From NCBI GenBank assembly GCA_003254905.1, contig QANU01008556.1, positions 131,285 through 195,284 on the forward strand: a stretch of 64,000 nt of DNA, written 5' to 3'. Below are positions 49,591-62,097 of this stretch, piece by piece; position 1 is the first letter of the stretch, and each line of letters starts with the position of its first letter. A model generated the notes under the pieces. It had not been told where the DNA came from, searched no databases, and saw nothing but the letters and a program-made list of their open reading frames with translations. Position numbers and translations under genes: made by a program. This DNA is from Nissolia schottii (Eukaryota > Streptophyta > Magnoliopsida > Fabales > Fabaceae).

Positions 49591-50987
49591 TATGACCCAA
49601 AATAGGAATTAGAATTTAAATATTGGTTATAAATGATAGAATTATTCTATGAGAAATTATCTTTTATCTTATTAGTTAAGGTAGGTAGTTCTTTAGGATT
49701 ATAAATACGAGATTAACCTCGCTATAAATCATTGAAGAATTGGTTAAATAAAGTAATTTCTTGAGTAGCTCAAGGATTGTAGTTTCATAAGTTTTCCTTG
49801 AAAAATGTTATCATTGGTGCTTTCATTGAGAGACTTCCATCATGAAAGGAACTCACCATTTTCAAGAAGTTTTTCCTATGTTTGACCGAAATGACGATTA
49901 CTGCTGGATGATTTGTACTAGACAGTTTTTGGATGCTAGCAGAACATCGGATGTGCAGAGATTGTTGGAGGTAGAGAAGGGTTTGACCGGGCAAGCTCTA
50001 AAAGGGTTTTAGCTATGGAATCGGTGTAATCCAACTACCGATTGGGTGAATTTTGAGGTCGTGTTTCTCCATCGCTACTAACCACATATGTGCCCCATTT
50101 TGCCAAGAATTCTACAACATAAAGTTTCAGATTTGGATCTTGAGCAAGAATAAAAAGAAAGAGAGGCACAACCAGTTCTAGGTTCAACAACAAAAATTCC
50201 ATAATCAAGTCAGATGCGGGAACAACAAATTGAAATATGCAACAACATCAATTCAAGAATCGGTAGCAATATTAACAATTTCGGATCAAGATCAAGGGTT
50301 ACGAATTTGAAAGCAGCAACAACAAATCCAGAAGAAGCAGATCAAAAAGATGAAGCCCTAGTTGATCAAAAATTGGGGAAAACTACAGATCTTGCCTCAG
50401 ATTTCAATTCCGAGAAAGAGGAACCACACACAAGTGATGATAGCATGCAAGGAGAATGAAGAACAAAGAACACAACCACCTAGGAAAGAGAAGCAAACGA
50501 TAGACGATCAAGGGGGCCAAACCCAAATCCTTCCAGCATATTTGCCAAAGTTCAAGAGTAATTTTACAGGCTATTCCACTCCAAGAAAATTATTAGACCA
50601 AATTTCTTTAATTCTAGACTTGTTATTTTTCAAGGTATGGGATCCTAAAGGATTATTATTGTAATTAGTTAAATATTAGTATTCACTAGTTGTAATTAGG
50701 ATTTATGTTGTAATTTTTTTTCTCAATCTTGAGGACAAGATTGATTTGAAGAGGTGGGCAATGTCATGAGCCAAAATAGGAATTAGAATTTAAATAGTGG
50801 TTATAGAGGATAGAGTTATTTTAGGAGCAATTATCTTTTATCTTATCAGTTAAGTTAGTTAGTTATTTAGGATTATAAATAGGAGATCAACCACATTGCA
50901 AATCGTTGAAGAATTTGGTTAATAAAGTAATTTTTTGAGTATTTCAAGGATTAAAGTTTTGTAAGCTTTCCTTAAAAAAGCTTATCA
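49591..50987 (+). mobile_element. Short Ty3/gypsy-type fossil with both LTRs
   Basis: Two 221-bp direct repeats, 49593-49813 and 50767-50987, begin TGA(C/G)CCAAAATAGG and end TTATCA. TTGGTGCTTTCATTGAGA follows the first as primer site, and GAAGAGGTGGGCAATGTCA precedes the second as polypurine tract. The 0.95-kb interior keeps only a gag-like start and no pol, so it is a broken, deletion-type copy with several breaks. By eye the LTRs differ at about 15% of positions, so it is old. AAACATAT flanks both sides (49583-49590 and 50988-50995), consistent with a target duplication inside an older LTR-like repeat. Confidence 0.8.
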
Positions 50988-50995
50988 AAACATAT

Positions 50996-52350
50996 CCTTT
51001 ACACTCTCTCTGTATCTTCTCCATGTTTTTTATCTAATCCGTTGTGATACTTACCAATATTTAAACCCACTTAAAGGATGTTTGCATTCTTACTCCAAAA
51101 GAAAGCATGCCACGCGAAACATTTTATTTTTCTTCACTTCTGAAGTATCCATTCCAAAAAAGAGTTGTAACTTTTGGTGGCATCATGATTTCTTTGCCAT
51201 TGTTATCGCTAATGTCACGTGGGAATACTGTGAACTGAACAGCAACCTCATCATGACCACGTAGGGCCATGCAGTAGAGAGAAGTCAAACCTTAGCGGAT
51301 TGGAGATACTGTCTAAAGCCTTAGCAGTATTTGTCCATGGTTCTGAAGTTGACATATGACCCAATTTCATCGTTTGGGCCATTTGGAACTGACAATAAGT
51401 TTTCAGTATTGTCTGTGTGCACCAAGTATGAAATATGAATATGCTATCTCAAGAGTTAAGTACTCACTAGTGATGCATAAATATTCTCAAGATTTTTTTT
51501 TTATGGTATATATTTTAAAGATTTAATTTTGAGTTTAATTGTTAGAATAATGTTATATATACGCCAAAAAATTCTTGACATCCAACACGCACTCAGAAAA
51601 ACATGAGATAACCAGCTGAGGGAGTTGGTCCAAGTGGTAAGTAGCAAGTGGCTTGGTATCAGTTAAGCAAAGTCCTGCGAAAAAAAATAGAATTAAATCC
51701 TCCATAGTTGTCTTTGTTTTGTGACCTTCCACTTAGTAAGGGTATTTGCCCCACCATCACTTATTATACCTCTTTACTATGGTCACAACTTTAATTGTTA
51801 CTAACCTCTATTCACTACACTGCCACTACCATCATCTCCCTTGTCACCAGAAGAGCTGTGATATTTGATGTGGCATGACAAGTGCACCCTTTGTAAGNTT
51901 TTGAATTTGATTTTGAGATCCTTTTCATCCAATTCTACTCCAAAATTGCTAGTTCTACCTAGCTCTTGATGTTGCCTTTACTGGTTTTGCCCAACTCCCA
52001 ATGTTGCCTCCATTATTGCCTTTGTAGGTTTCGCCCAGCTTTGAATTGTGTGTAGAATTCACAAAAAAGGGGCCTAAAAATTGAACTTAACATACGTTGT
52101 TTGTGACAAGCTAAAATCTAGATGAGCTTTAGCTTGAGGGTTTAGGTTGAGGGTATTTGAAATAAATTAGTATATTTAGTATATCTATGATTTATTCATA
52201 ACAGATTTAGGTTGATTTAATTTGATTATGTCATTTAAGTTATGATTCTATTATTGACCTATATATTGACACCTCATTGTAATCATCAGACACACAACTC
52301 ATATAATACAATTGTTATTTCTCTATTCTATATCTTTCTCCAATATTTTC
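50996..52350. other. Old repeat sequence, including LTR-like copy 2
   Basis: About 51890-52340 is the second copy of the LTR-like sequence described at 48336-49590. A tRNA-like word (GGTCCAAGTGGTAAG, about 51629), followed by GAATTAAATCCTCC at about 51690, hints at a decayed SINE. One N is at 51898. No gene is seen. Confidence 0.4.
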
Positions 52351-53490
52351 TAGTGTCTTGTTTATCTCCTATAATCCAATGAGTCTTTTCATTGTATTTC
52401 TTGTCAAATTGCTAATCAACCAACTTTATCTTTTAATAACAATAAATTCATTTTTGATTCTCCTTTTGATTTGGTGCACTCTGATACTTGGGTCCCATTC
52501 CCACTCCTATGATGGGAGGATCATAGTATTTTTGTCATTTTTGTTAACGATCATTCACATTATAATTGGATATATCTAATGAAGAATTGTCATGAATTGC
52601 CTGAAATCTATATTAACTTTGCCCAAAAAATTAAAACTTAATTTCCAAAGGTGATTAAACTTTTTCGATATGATAATGCCATGGAATATTGTTACTCAAA
52701 GCTTTTGACCTTAATGAAAAAAAGGAACTCTGTCTAAATTTTCTTGACCTAGTACCTCTCAGCAAAATTGTCATGCGAAAAGAAAGCATTGTCACATTCT
52801 AAACTCTATTCGTGCTATGCTTATCTCTTCTGCATGTCTTGACCGGCTTGGGGTGAAGGTTCCCTTACCGTTGTCTATGTCCTTAATCAGCTTCCACCCT
52901 TTGTCCTTGCAAATGTTTCTCCTTTTGAGAGCTTCCACTGTACTCGTCTTGATTACAACTATCTAAAGGTTTTTGGTTGTGCATGCTTTGTTCTTCTTCA
53001 GCCGAATGAATATACTAAACTTGAACCGCATGCCTGCCTTTGTTGCTTTATTGTCTATGGGACAAAGCATAAAGGCTATCGTTACTGGGATCCCATCTCT
53101 CAGCGCAACTGTATCTCCCATCACGTTATCTTTTGGAACATCACATATTCTTATATTTGTCTTCCTTCAAAGCGATTCCCACCACCATGAGTCCTCTTTT
53201 AACTAACTCCTCTATAGATCTTTTTCCTAGTGAATCTAATGTAGGTTCTTCTCATGAGCTTATGCTCCCTTTTGATGTTTCAACCACTCATAATAATCTT
53301 GTTCCGAACGTAGATCCAACACAAGTTACTCATGAGTCTCTTGATCATCCAACCAAGGTAAGAAATTCACCTTCATATCTTCATGATTATCATTTTTTTT
53401 CTACCATCCTTTACTTACATGAACCGCAGTCCTATAAAGAAGCATCCAAAGATCATTTTTTTTCTACCATTCTTTGGTGCTTCTAAGGGT
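52351..53490 (+). mobile_element. Copia integrase fragment, fossil
   Basis: Plus-strand frames show the end of a Copia integrase and its C-terminal extension: LRSSHYNWI-like start, PFESFHCTRLDYNYLKVFGC, CLCCFIVYGTKHKGYRYWDP and ISHHVIFW. No intact frame remains (many breaks) and no LTR pair can be assigned. It may belong with the LTR-like copy at 51890-52340. Confidence 0.65.
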
Positions 53491-54245
53491 ATCACACTCT
53501 AAGAAATTATAATTTAACATTGTATTAATTTAAAATTTTTTAAATAATCATAAAAATGTTCACAATAAAATCTTAATTTATATTTAGTTACCTAGTTTCT
53601 TCAATTTTTACTTCTAACAATTGAATCCTCAAATTACATTATTATTTAAGGTTGGTTGAACTTCCTTTTAGGTTAAACTTGAAGATTCGTTCAACTAAAA
53701 AAAATCCACCTTATAAGTAATGTCAGAGCCTCTAGTCACCCTTCTAAATATAAATGAGGTATTGCAATTTTTGATGCAAAGACATAGATATACTATGTAC
53801 AAACGAGTGTTAAAAACACCATAGTAATTAATATATAATGTGCTATTTCATTCTTCACACAAATGCTCGCTTGTCAACAATATCACATCATTCAACAAAC
53901 AAACATGCACATCCATGCATGCAAACATAATCTTCTCAAGTCAAAAATACGTCTGTCTTTTTTTTTTTTCCTTTTAAGTTCAAACATAGGCGCAAAAACA
54001 ACTTTAAAGTTAAATCATTAAATGCTTCATCTTAGCACAAATCCACTTGTTTTATCTACGCTATCAACTGGCCAAGATCTCCGAACAATGCACAACAAGC
54101 CGTTGAACTCATCGAAAGTAGACAAATCATACTTCCGGCATGTTCGGTTTAGCTTTTGGAGCCATGATTCATGATTTAAGGTTTTCCAAAAGGTAAATCA
54201 AACATGCTATTATAGCCGGACACCGGTATGCGGTATGCCAATTAC
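53491..54245. other. Intergenic, 3' flank of the IQD gene
   Basis: AT-rich, no coding region. It probably includes the IQD 3' UTR next to 54245. Confidence 0.5.
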
Positions 54246-56971
54246 TTATCTCCCGCCGGGAGTTAATAGTTTCTGACAACTTGCCCTCAGATGGGTCGCA
54301 GCATATAGATCCTTCCACGAATTAACCGAAGGATATGACCCAGAGCTGCTTCTACTATCTTCACTTAGAAAATTTGTTTTTGAGCTATGAGACATGCAAT
54401 CATCCATTAAGAGTCGTCTCTTGGAATTTCGACAACACCGGCAAGATTTCGCTTTAGCTTTCGTTGATTCCGTGAGATTCATGTAGCTCGGTTTGTTAAC
54501 ACTTGTCTCCTCTGTTGATTCCTCTGCAGCAGCGTTGGCAGATGTGCACGAATCTGTCGCGGGGCTATCGTCATACATGCATTCGGAGCTAACAGCTGAA
54601 GAAGATGATGATGGAGCTGATTGAGTAGTTGTTGTGAGAGATTTAGCAGCAATCCTGGTTGTAACACCATTCCTTCTTGGTTTTATCAAGCCACTTTTGC
54701 CGGACACTTGCGTTGTGTCCGGCGAGTCAGAACAGATCTCTTCCATCACCTTGCTGTCCCCTGGCTTCGCCGCCATCCAGCGATCTAACAAACTCAATCC
54801 CAAGCTCTTGCTGTCTAGGCTGCGGTGCCGGAGAGGAGTCACCGGCTTAGAAGATCTCGAGTGTGGACTAGCACACATTGTTGATTGCTGAAATCAAGCA
54901 AAGTTTATTGGAAATTATCAATATTTGGGTCATAATTTAAATATTGAATCTGCTCTAATCTAATCTAATCACACATATATTTACCTTGGTATAAATAGAA
55001 TATGCCATTGCTCTATCCCTCTTAATTGCTCCTTCTTGCCTCATTTGTAGTTTTGTTTTAACTTGTTCTGCTGTTCCTGGAATGTCGCACCACCCTTGCT
55101 GAAAACACAAAAGAACATGGCCAAATTTGCTCTATGTTAACATCTCAGTATATCAATTTAAATTTGCATCAAACATGCAAGAGTAAATGCTGAAAATAGT
55201 CCTTCAAAGATATGATTGGCATCAAATTAAGTCCTTCGAAAAGATTTGATGTCAGTTTGGTCCGTCATAATGTAAAATAAGTGAATATTGGAGGGATAAA
55301 TTGATGAATATTTTGCTCTTCGCACCATATTTCATGCTGAAAAAGGTCATCAAAGGATATGTTGGACATCAAATTAGTCCTTAATGATTTTGTACATCAA
55401 TTTGATCCTTCATAGTACTAAGTAAAACTCGACTCAATGATCAAATTGATGTCTAAATACACATTCAATGACTAAATCGATGTCTATTTTAACCAGACGA
55501 ACGAAATTGGCATCTGAGATCTTTAGAGAGCTAACTTGATATTGCATATAGCATTCAAGCACTATGTTGATTATTTACTCCATTGAGAATGTTACGTAAT
55601 CTTGAGGGCAAATTGTAAAAAGCTTATGATACCTCAGCCTGCATAACAGGATCAGCTTGGTAGCGGCGCTCGTCTGCAGACTCCCTCGCATTTCGCGCCC
55701 TGACATTTTCTTGAACTCGAACCAGAGCCTGCATGCACCTCAGAGTAACAGCAGCCTGTTTCCTCACTAGCCTCCCGCGAAATATAGCTTGCAGCCTCAC
55801 CACTGCCTTTAAGGCCCTCAAAGCTCGCCTTGCCTGCAACATTCATCACATAAGCAAGCTAAAAATAAACAAGAAAGGGAAAATCCCTCTACCAAAAATA
55901 TGCAATCAGTTTAGTCCACTTATCAAACCCTCTCAAATGCCCCAAACATAATGATCTTAAAAGGTCTCAGATCTTTTTGTTATTAATCCCTAAAAAGCCA
56001 GAAAAATTGCAGGTTGATGTACTACTATATGGACTAAACACTAAAATGGTTGGAGTTTCCCCACGGTTGAGCTCATTTCAAATTAGCAAAACTACTTGAC
56101 AACCCTTAGACAACCACACTCACGAAAGTGTGGGGTTCATCATCCATGGACTTTATTTGATATGTCAAATTGGGTTGTGAGACTATCATGACTTCATTCG
56201 TAATTCTTATGCAAAAGGTCAAGCTATGGTTTTAGGAGGTCCTAATCCTAAACTGATCTTGAAATTTTCACACAATGACTAAATTCCATGTCATGCAATT
56301 TAAAAGGCCTAGCCTTCTCCCACATGGTTACGAGGGTAAATGTAAGCAGCCTTATCCAACAACTAGAGAAGTTATTTTTAGGATTTGAATTCCCTCACCT
56401 CCAATTCATTTTTCTTCTTTACAAAATAAGAACTTAAAAGTACAAATGAAAAACAAAATTCCCTGAAGACAGAAACGATTTTGAAGAAAGCAGAACAATC
56501 TGCACCATTATCAATGATGACGATGCAAAAGGCTTGAGCTTACCAAGAAGCCTCGAAACACGGCCTGGATGCGAATCGCAGCCCATTCCATCTTGATCAC
56601 CACGAAATCTCTGTGTGGGGCCCTCACCACAGCTGCCACTGCAGCACTGAATGCTTCTTCATCATCCACCATAAGTGAAGAAGAACAGGGCCTGCAATGA
56701 GAATGACCTCCGGCACCACCCTTCTTCAAGGAGGATCCACAACTAAATCCTTCCGAAGTGCTCCTCCACAGCTTCCACTTCCTCCTACTCTTATCACAAC
56801 CCTTATCCTGAAAATGCAGAAAAAATGCTAAATAAGTAATATAACATCACCAACTCATAGCCAAACACAGACTAAGGGGGAGAAAATTGTGATAAAGTTG
56901 CGAACTTGATCGTTTGAGGAAGGCTTTCTGAGAGACATGAGTGACTTGAACCATCTTCCTGAGCCACCCAT
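54246..56971 (-). CDS. IQD: IQ67-domain (IQD) calmodulin-binding protein
   Basis: Five exons, 56906-56971, 56544-56807, 55633-55833, 54985-55098 and 54246-54887, all join in phase 0 to give 428 aa. It starts [17 protein letters not shown], the usual IQD N-terminus. The IQ67 domain (residues about 92-160) has three IQ motifs ([47 protein letters not shown]), split by the conserved phase-0 intron after FRGFL. After it come GWCDIPGT and [20 protein letters not shown], conserved in IQDs. The C-terminus is Ser/Thr-rich, with [14 protein letters not shown], another family motif, and ends in GGR. IQDs are plant scaffold proteins that bind calmodulin and microtubules and shape cells. The layout fits the Arabidopsis IQD5-IQD8 group. 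Which member is not resolved. Confidence 0.93.
55195..55520. repeat. Old dispersed repeat inside IQD intron 3
   Basis: The words ATCAAATTAAGTCCTT, ATCAAATTAGTCCTTAATG, ATCAATTTGATCCTTC and ACTAAATCGATGTC repeat at short distance. The same GTCCTT/AATTTGGTC style appears near 42590 and 62150. No coding capacity. Confidence 0.5.
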
Positions 56972-57532
56972 TTAGAGAAACAAACTTGTTTCTGAATAGC
57001 AAAAGAAGGAAAGCTTGAATTTTGATAGGTTTTGTGAGAATGTGAAGAATGTGAAATTTGGAAACAGCTGTTTTTTTTCTTTTAATGTAGACGATGCAGT
57101 GTTTGTGTTGTGTGTTGTGTGTGCGCTTCTATTTTTTGTTGGCTTAAATTTTAAGAGTGAAAAAAATGAAAAAAAAAGGGAGAGGTTTCGAAATTTGAAG
57201 TTTGCTTGTGAAAGAGAAGTGTGTGCAAAAGAAAAGAAAAGGAGAGGGGGAAAAACATAACGGATAGGATGACTTTTCTTTTCTTTTTTTTTCATTTTTT
57301 GTTTTCTTCCATGTTGACCTGCCGTAATGAACGCGGACTTGTGGATACAAGGTAATGGTGCCGTACACGCCATTGGCACGTGTACATAACACGTGTGAAC
57401 AATAAGCAATAACATTCTCACAAAAATTTAAATAAAACCTATACTTTTTAAAAAAAATTATTTTTTATTATTTAAATATATGTTAAACACATAGCATTTT
57501 CCTGCTATATAACATGGGAACGCCCTACAAGA
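56972..57532 (-). promoter_or_regulatory. 5' leader and promoter region of the IQD gene
   Basis: The minus strand has a C/T-rich leader (CTTTTTTTCATTTTT and CTTCTCTTTC tracts at about 57150-57300), which is common before plant genes. No clear TATA box stands out. The plus-strand frame at 57015-57260 is a chance reading of this leader. Confidence 0.4.
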
Positions 57533-59127
57533 AGAGCGAAGGAAGCAAAGTGAAGGTATTTCAACATTTTTCTCTCCGTTTTCCAATAGTTCAGTTTGCT
57601 AAAGAAGAGAATGAAGACATAAGGTGTATGAAAAAATTACGTGACAGTTATCGTTCACTCACAGGCAACTTTATGTAACTATTTTAAGAGTAAAGTTTAA
57701 GAGTGACATAAAGATTTGAATTTCATATGACAATAAAAATTCATGCAACAAAACAAGAAATGCATTTGTTTTCAATTTAATAATGCATTTGTTTATTTCA
57801 ATTTTAATTCTGAGTTCATAACTAAACATCATGTACAACAATTTTTTTATATACTTATATATATATCATGTCCTGCAATCCCATGAAGTTGAAAATTTTA
57901 AGTGAATGCGAAATCATAAAAGCCTTAATAAATTTGTAATTTATTTTCTCATTATTATTATATCCACGTTAAAGTTTATATTGATAAGTTATTCATTTAT
58001 ATTATGTCAATGAGGATTTTTTTTCTCTAGTGACACTGTTTCACAAAGAAATTACCAAATTACCCTCGTCTTCAAACATATTACCCATATACCACAGTTT
58101 GGGCTGACGTGGCGTCCGCGGCACGCGTGGCATGCCACGCAGGATTCGCCAAATCGGTTGGCGAATTTGTGTTGAATTCGCCAACGCGCTTGGCGAATTT
58201 AGTGCAACCGAAAAACATTGATTTGCACTAAATTCGCCAACCGTGTTTATGGAACTCAAAGATTTAAATTATTTGACAATGATATTTTTGAGAAATATTT
58301 ACAATACTACTGTCTTTTAAACAGTGCAATACACAGGTTCTACAAATTAAAACTTCAATCACAAAAATTAAGAATATTAATTTTATTAAGGTATACGACA
58401 ACATAAAGTAAATAATTTTATTTTAATATTAAGTATCAATTTATTATTTAAAATACAAAAATAATATACATTGGCGTAACATAAACAAATTCATATCCCA
58501 CATTTGCCCCCACTACTTGAAGCAAATATTTTTCTTAAAATTGTTCGTTGTGCGGTTTCGGGCAAAGTATCAATTTATTATTTACAATATAAAAGTGATA
58601 CTCATTGACATAATATAAATGAATAACTTATCAATATAAACTTTAACGTGGATATAATAATAATGAGAAAATAAATTACAAATTTATTAAGGCTTTTATG
58701 ATTTCGCATTCACTTAAAATTTTCAACTTCATGGGATTGCAGGACATGATATATATATAAGTATATAAAAAAAATTGTTGTACATGATGTTTAGTTATGA
58801 ACTCAGAATTAAAATTGAAATAAACAAATGCATTATTAAATTGAAAACAAATGCATTTCTTGTTTTGTTGCATGAATTTTTATTTTCGTGTGAAATTCAA
58901 ATCTTTATGTCACTCTTAAACTTTACTCTTGAAATAGTTACATAAAGTTGTCTGTGAGTGAACGACAACTGTCACGTAATTTTTCCATACACCTTATGTC
59001 TTCATTCTCTTCTTTAGCAAATTGAATTATTGGAAAACGGAGAGAAAAATGTTGAAATACCTTCACCTTGTCTTCCATGTGGTTGATTCATCGCATTTCT
59101 TTTTTGCAGCTTTGCTTCCTTCGCTCT
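57533..59127. repeat. 1.6-kb foldback element with GC-rich centre
   Basis: 57533-58014 pairs with 58601-59127, which carries about 48 bp extra near its outer end. Arms are clearly similar but diverged. The 586-bp centre holds the TTGGCGAATT inverted-repeat cluster and a partial direct repeat (GTATCAATTTATTATTTA at about 58432 and 58568). There are no coding frames of note. Long arms fit a non-autonomous Mutator-like or foldback transposon. I found no clear 9-bp target duplication. Confidence 0.8.
58111..58240. repeat. Cluster of inverted TTGGCGAATT motifs
   Basis: Five copies alternate in direction: ATTCGCCAA 58144-58152, TTGGCGAAT 58158-58166, AATTCGCCAA 58175-58184, TTGGCGAATT 58190-58199 and AATTCGCCAA 58231-58240. 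TTGGCGAATTTAGTGCAA (58190-58207) is a perfect 18-bp inverted repeat of 58223-58240. CGTGGCATGCCACG (about 58126) is another palindrome next to them. Confidence 0.9.
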
Positions 59128-60589
59128 AGTTAAAAGACCTTTCTTCTTTTGCTCCAAGAAATAAGAATATATTTGATTGTTGATGTTTACAATTTAGATA
59201 TAGATGGAGCGACAATTCCGTTTGTAGAACACAATATGAAGATATGAGTTTTACACTTATGAAATTTTGGGGGGTGGGGGAGGGGGATTGAAGAGGTTAT
59301 GGAAATTTATATACAGGAGTTTGGGGGTGAAGGCAGTAGTATGGTCTACAATGCTCATACTTTAACCAAGATGATGCTGACTTTGGTGACACATTAAGCA
59401 TGAGAAGCTCTTGAGCAAGTTACTTTGAAAAATTTTGCATCATCAGAACAAATGCATAGTTGCATACTATTAGCAACCCCCCCCCCCCTCAAATTATGGG
59501 ATAGGCTATATTTCCTTGTTGTGGAAAGAACTAGATCCAAGCCTAAGGTTATGAAAAAAATGGAATTAAAAATTGGAAGAATAAAAACTCTTCTTTAGTC
59601 CTTCAAGATATTCTTTACTAACTCTATCATATTCCATTCAGCTTTTATTTCTAGAAATATCCATAACCCTTCAACAAGAATACAAAAAATTAAAACAAGA
59701 TTCTACAACCTGACATGGCTATGTAATAGACTTTGAATCATCGCAACCAAGCAAGAATCTCCAAACAAGTTTTCTTAAAACCCTTTTTAGGGCTGCACCG
59801 TGAAGCCACAATACAATAAAACAAATCAAAAGAGCAGATTGTTAGAAAACATATGCATGAGAAAAGGTACAGAATTCAACTAATGTTTTTTTCTCTGATA
59901 TCACAATGCAGTTATTACTAGCAACCCAAGCACATCAAATTCTTCATATTCATCCAAATTACCCTATTAACAAAAGCAAGCCCGGGAACAAAAATGCATT
60001 TGCATATGCCATTCCATTAATAAATTACTTCCATCAGCAGTTAATCAATCAAACTTGCTATTTTCATCAACCATAAACAAAACAAACATGCAATCTCAGC
60101 AAAACAAGTCTACTACTTAGTTGCTCTGCAGTCTGCACATAGCAATTCACTGTGATAATCTATGAATAGGGCTTAGAGCTAGTGAATGCAGCATTTTACA
60201 CAGGTAACCAATTATTGCATACAGTAGTTATGTGTCCAATTGAACTAGTGCTTCACCATTCCGTTTAGTTCTTACTAGAAGGAAACAAAATTGATAGGAT
60301 TGGCAAAAAGAGCAAATCAAAATCACGTAAGGAAATAATAAAATAAGAAAATGAACATTAAGCCAAATCTCAATGATCATCACCATTCATCACGCAAAAA
60401 TAATTAACAATGACTGCATAAACAAATTATGTAATGATGATTGGGAACAAAACAGAAACAAACAAAACGAGATAGATCGAGAAACAAATTACATATCGAA
60501 ACAAAACAGAACAAAACAAAATGAGATAGATCAAGAAAATGTGAATAGATCGATGATCTAATAAGAAAGTCAAGATCAATGGAATGAAG
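59128..60589. other. Intergenic, no gene
   Basis: A G-rich tract (about 59269-59286) and a C run (about 59478-59489) are notable. The rest is AT-rich with no ORF or RNA I can name. It may be the interior of the CACTA element ending at 60982. Confidence 0.4.
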
Positions 60590-60591
60590 GA

Positions 60592-60622
<31 letters not shown>

Positions 60623-60982
60623 CAACCTTGAGAAGCTTTTCACAATTGCTCACAGTCCTCTGAGAGTGAGAGAGAAAAAAGTACCTATGAGAGATCGGAG
60701 AGAGGAAGCAGGAGAGGCGGCGGTGGTAGCGGCGTCACAGTGGCAGAGATCGAGTGCGTGAGAGTGAGAGTGCGGGAGAGCTGAACCTTGATGGCTGAGG
60801 TGTGTTATTGGAGTGAGAATGTGGAAGTCAGAAAAAAAAAGAGGTGAAAATTAATGTTATTGGGGTAATTAATAGGTGGCTTTAATTAATGGCCACTAAA
60901 TCTTAGTTTATAAAGGAGTATTAACCACAGTAGCACATTAGCCACTAAATAATTGCCCCTAAAGGCTATTTGTGGTGTAGTG
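60590..60982 (-). mobile_element. CACTA transposon end 1
   Basis: The minus strand begins CACTACACCACAAATAGCC at 60982, followed by subterminal copies of TTTAGTGGC and TTAGTGGC words. Inside is an (AG)n run (60599-60621) and a C/T-rich leader-like exon, minus 60817 to 60686, with a GT donor after CTCATAG. No matching left end is in the window. Confidence 0.55.
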
Positions 60983-61499
60983 AATGTTAGGCGATATCCC
61001 AAATAAATACTACAAATCAGCAAAAGCAAGCATACACACACACTAATGGCTTAAAGAGCACAACAAGGAGAAAAGATGAAGAAGTGATTAGTGTAGTAGT
61101 TTTTTAATTATTAATTCAATTTTATGTTATTTGGTGTATATTGGAAGATAATCTTTTGAAAAAGAAGACAACATGTTTTGATGTTTAGTCTTAGACTTTT
61201 ATTATGGATATTTATTGGATTATGTAATAGATTTCTTTTAAATGTTTGCTAAAGGTTAGCTTACAATGCTAACTATCAAGATGCATGTTGGATTATGTGA
61301 TGGATCAACTTAAATACTTGTTAAAGGTTAGGTTCTTCATATGTTAGATTTCTTAAATACTGTTATGATACAATTAGGCACTTATTTGAAGTTAATATAA
61401 TTTCTTTTGGGTAAAATTTCTTATAGTTTGGTAAAAAGCAGTCAAATAGCTGGTTAGTAATTGTTATGAAAGGAGAAAGTATAAAAATAAACAATTAGC
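60983..61499. other. Spacer between CACTA ends
   Basis: AT-rich, no gene. GCTAAAGGTTAGCTTACAAT-like words repeat at about 61245 and 61320. Confidence 0.4.
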
Positions 61500-61785
61500 A
61501 GCAGTTTCAAATTGCCGCTAAAAAGGCGTTTGAAGCTTCCGTTTTCTGGCGGGTGTGAACTGCCACTAAAACTAACAAACCACTACAAAACCAACGACCA
61601 CTACAGGCCGCTACCAATTAGGAAGCGACGACGGTTCTACTAGCTATTGTTTCAAACAGCTGCTAAAGGGTTTTTAAACGATAAAATGCACAACTATTTC
61701 TAAATTGTTGGTAAACTGTTTAGCTACGGTTTGAAACTGCTACTAAAATCAAATTAAATAGTCATTAAACAAATTTCTTATAGTG
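61500..61785 (-). mobile_element. CACTA transposon end 2
   Basis: The minus strand starts CACTATAAGAAATTTG at 61785. Subterminal repeats follow, such as AGTAGCAGTTTCAAACCG and its relatives at about 61725, 61655 and 61510, in both orientations. Subterminal repeat arrays are typical of En/Spm-type transposons and bind their TnpA-like protein. Confidence 0.6.
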
Positions 61786-61812
61786 TGCCAATTCTTCTTT
61801 ATCAAGAATATT

Positions 61813-62097
61813 TCAAGTCACTTTCCCAATAGCCATTTGCACCCAACCTTTAATTCTTGACATCAAGTACGTATCAATTTGTATCCTTGTGCTCGTCATG
61901 AAAATTCCTTTCAGTAACTCATCATCAATATTGATCACCTCACCCCATTCATCTTCGATTCTCCTAAAGTTCATTTTTGACCATGTTTATTGTGGAATAC
62001 CATGACATTCAATCAATGTTCTTTGGGTTTGACACACTTCATTCTCTGTCTTGACTGCTTCATGTGGCTTGATACCTATTTGTCTTAACTCTAATTG
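61813..62097 (-). pseudogene. LINE-associated ORF1-like fragment
   Basis: The minus strand reads QLELRQIGIKPHEAVKTE, then TLIECHGIPQ, a stop, TWSKMNFRRIEDEWGEVINI. The pattern 'C-GIP...W...NF..I...WG' is that of the DUF4283-associated ORF1 proteins of plant L1-type LINEs. It is about 95 codons with one internal stop and no RT in reach, so an old scrap. Confidence 0.5.

Noticed and set aside
50214-50664. Plus-strand frames of 81 and 100 codons
   Set aside because: They lie in the interior of the short gypsy fossil and are remains of it, not host genes.
57015-57392. Frames on both strands upstream of the IQD gene
   Set aside because: They are readings of low-complexity leader sequence.
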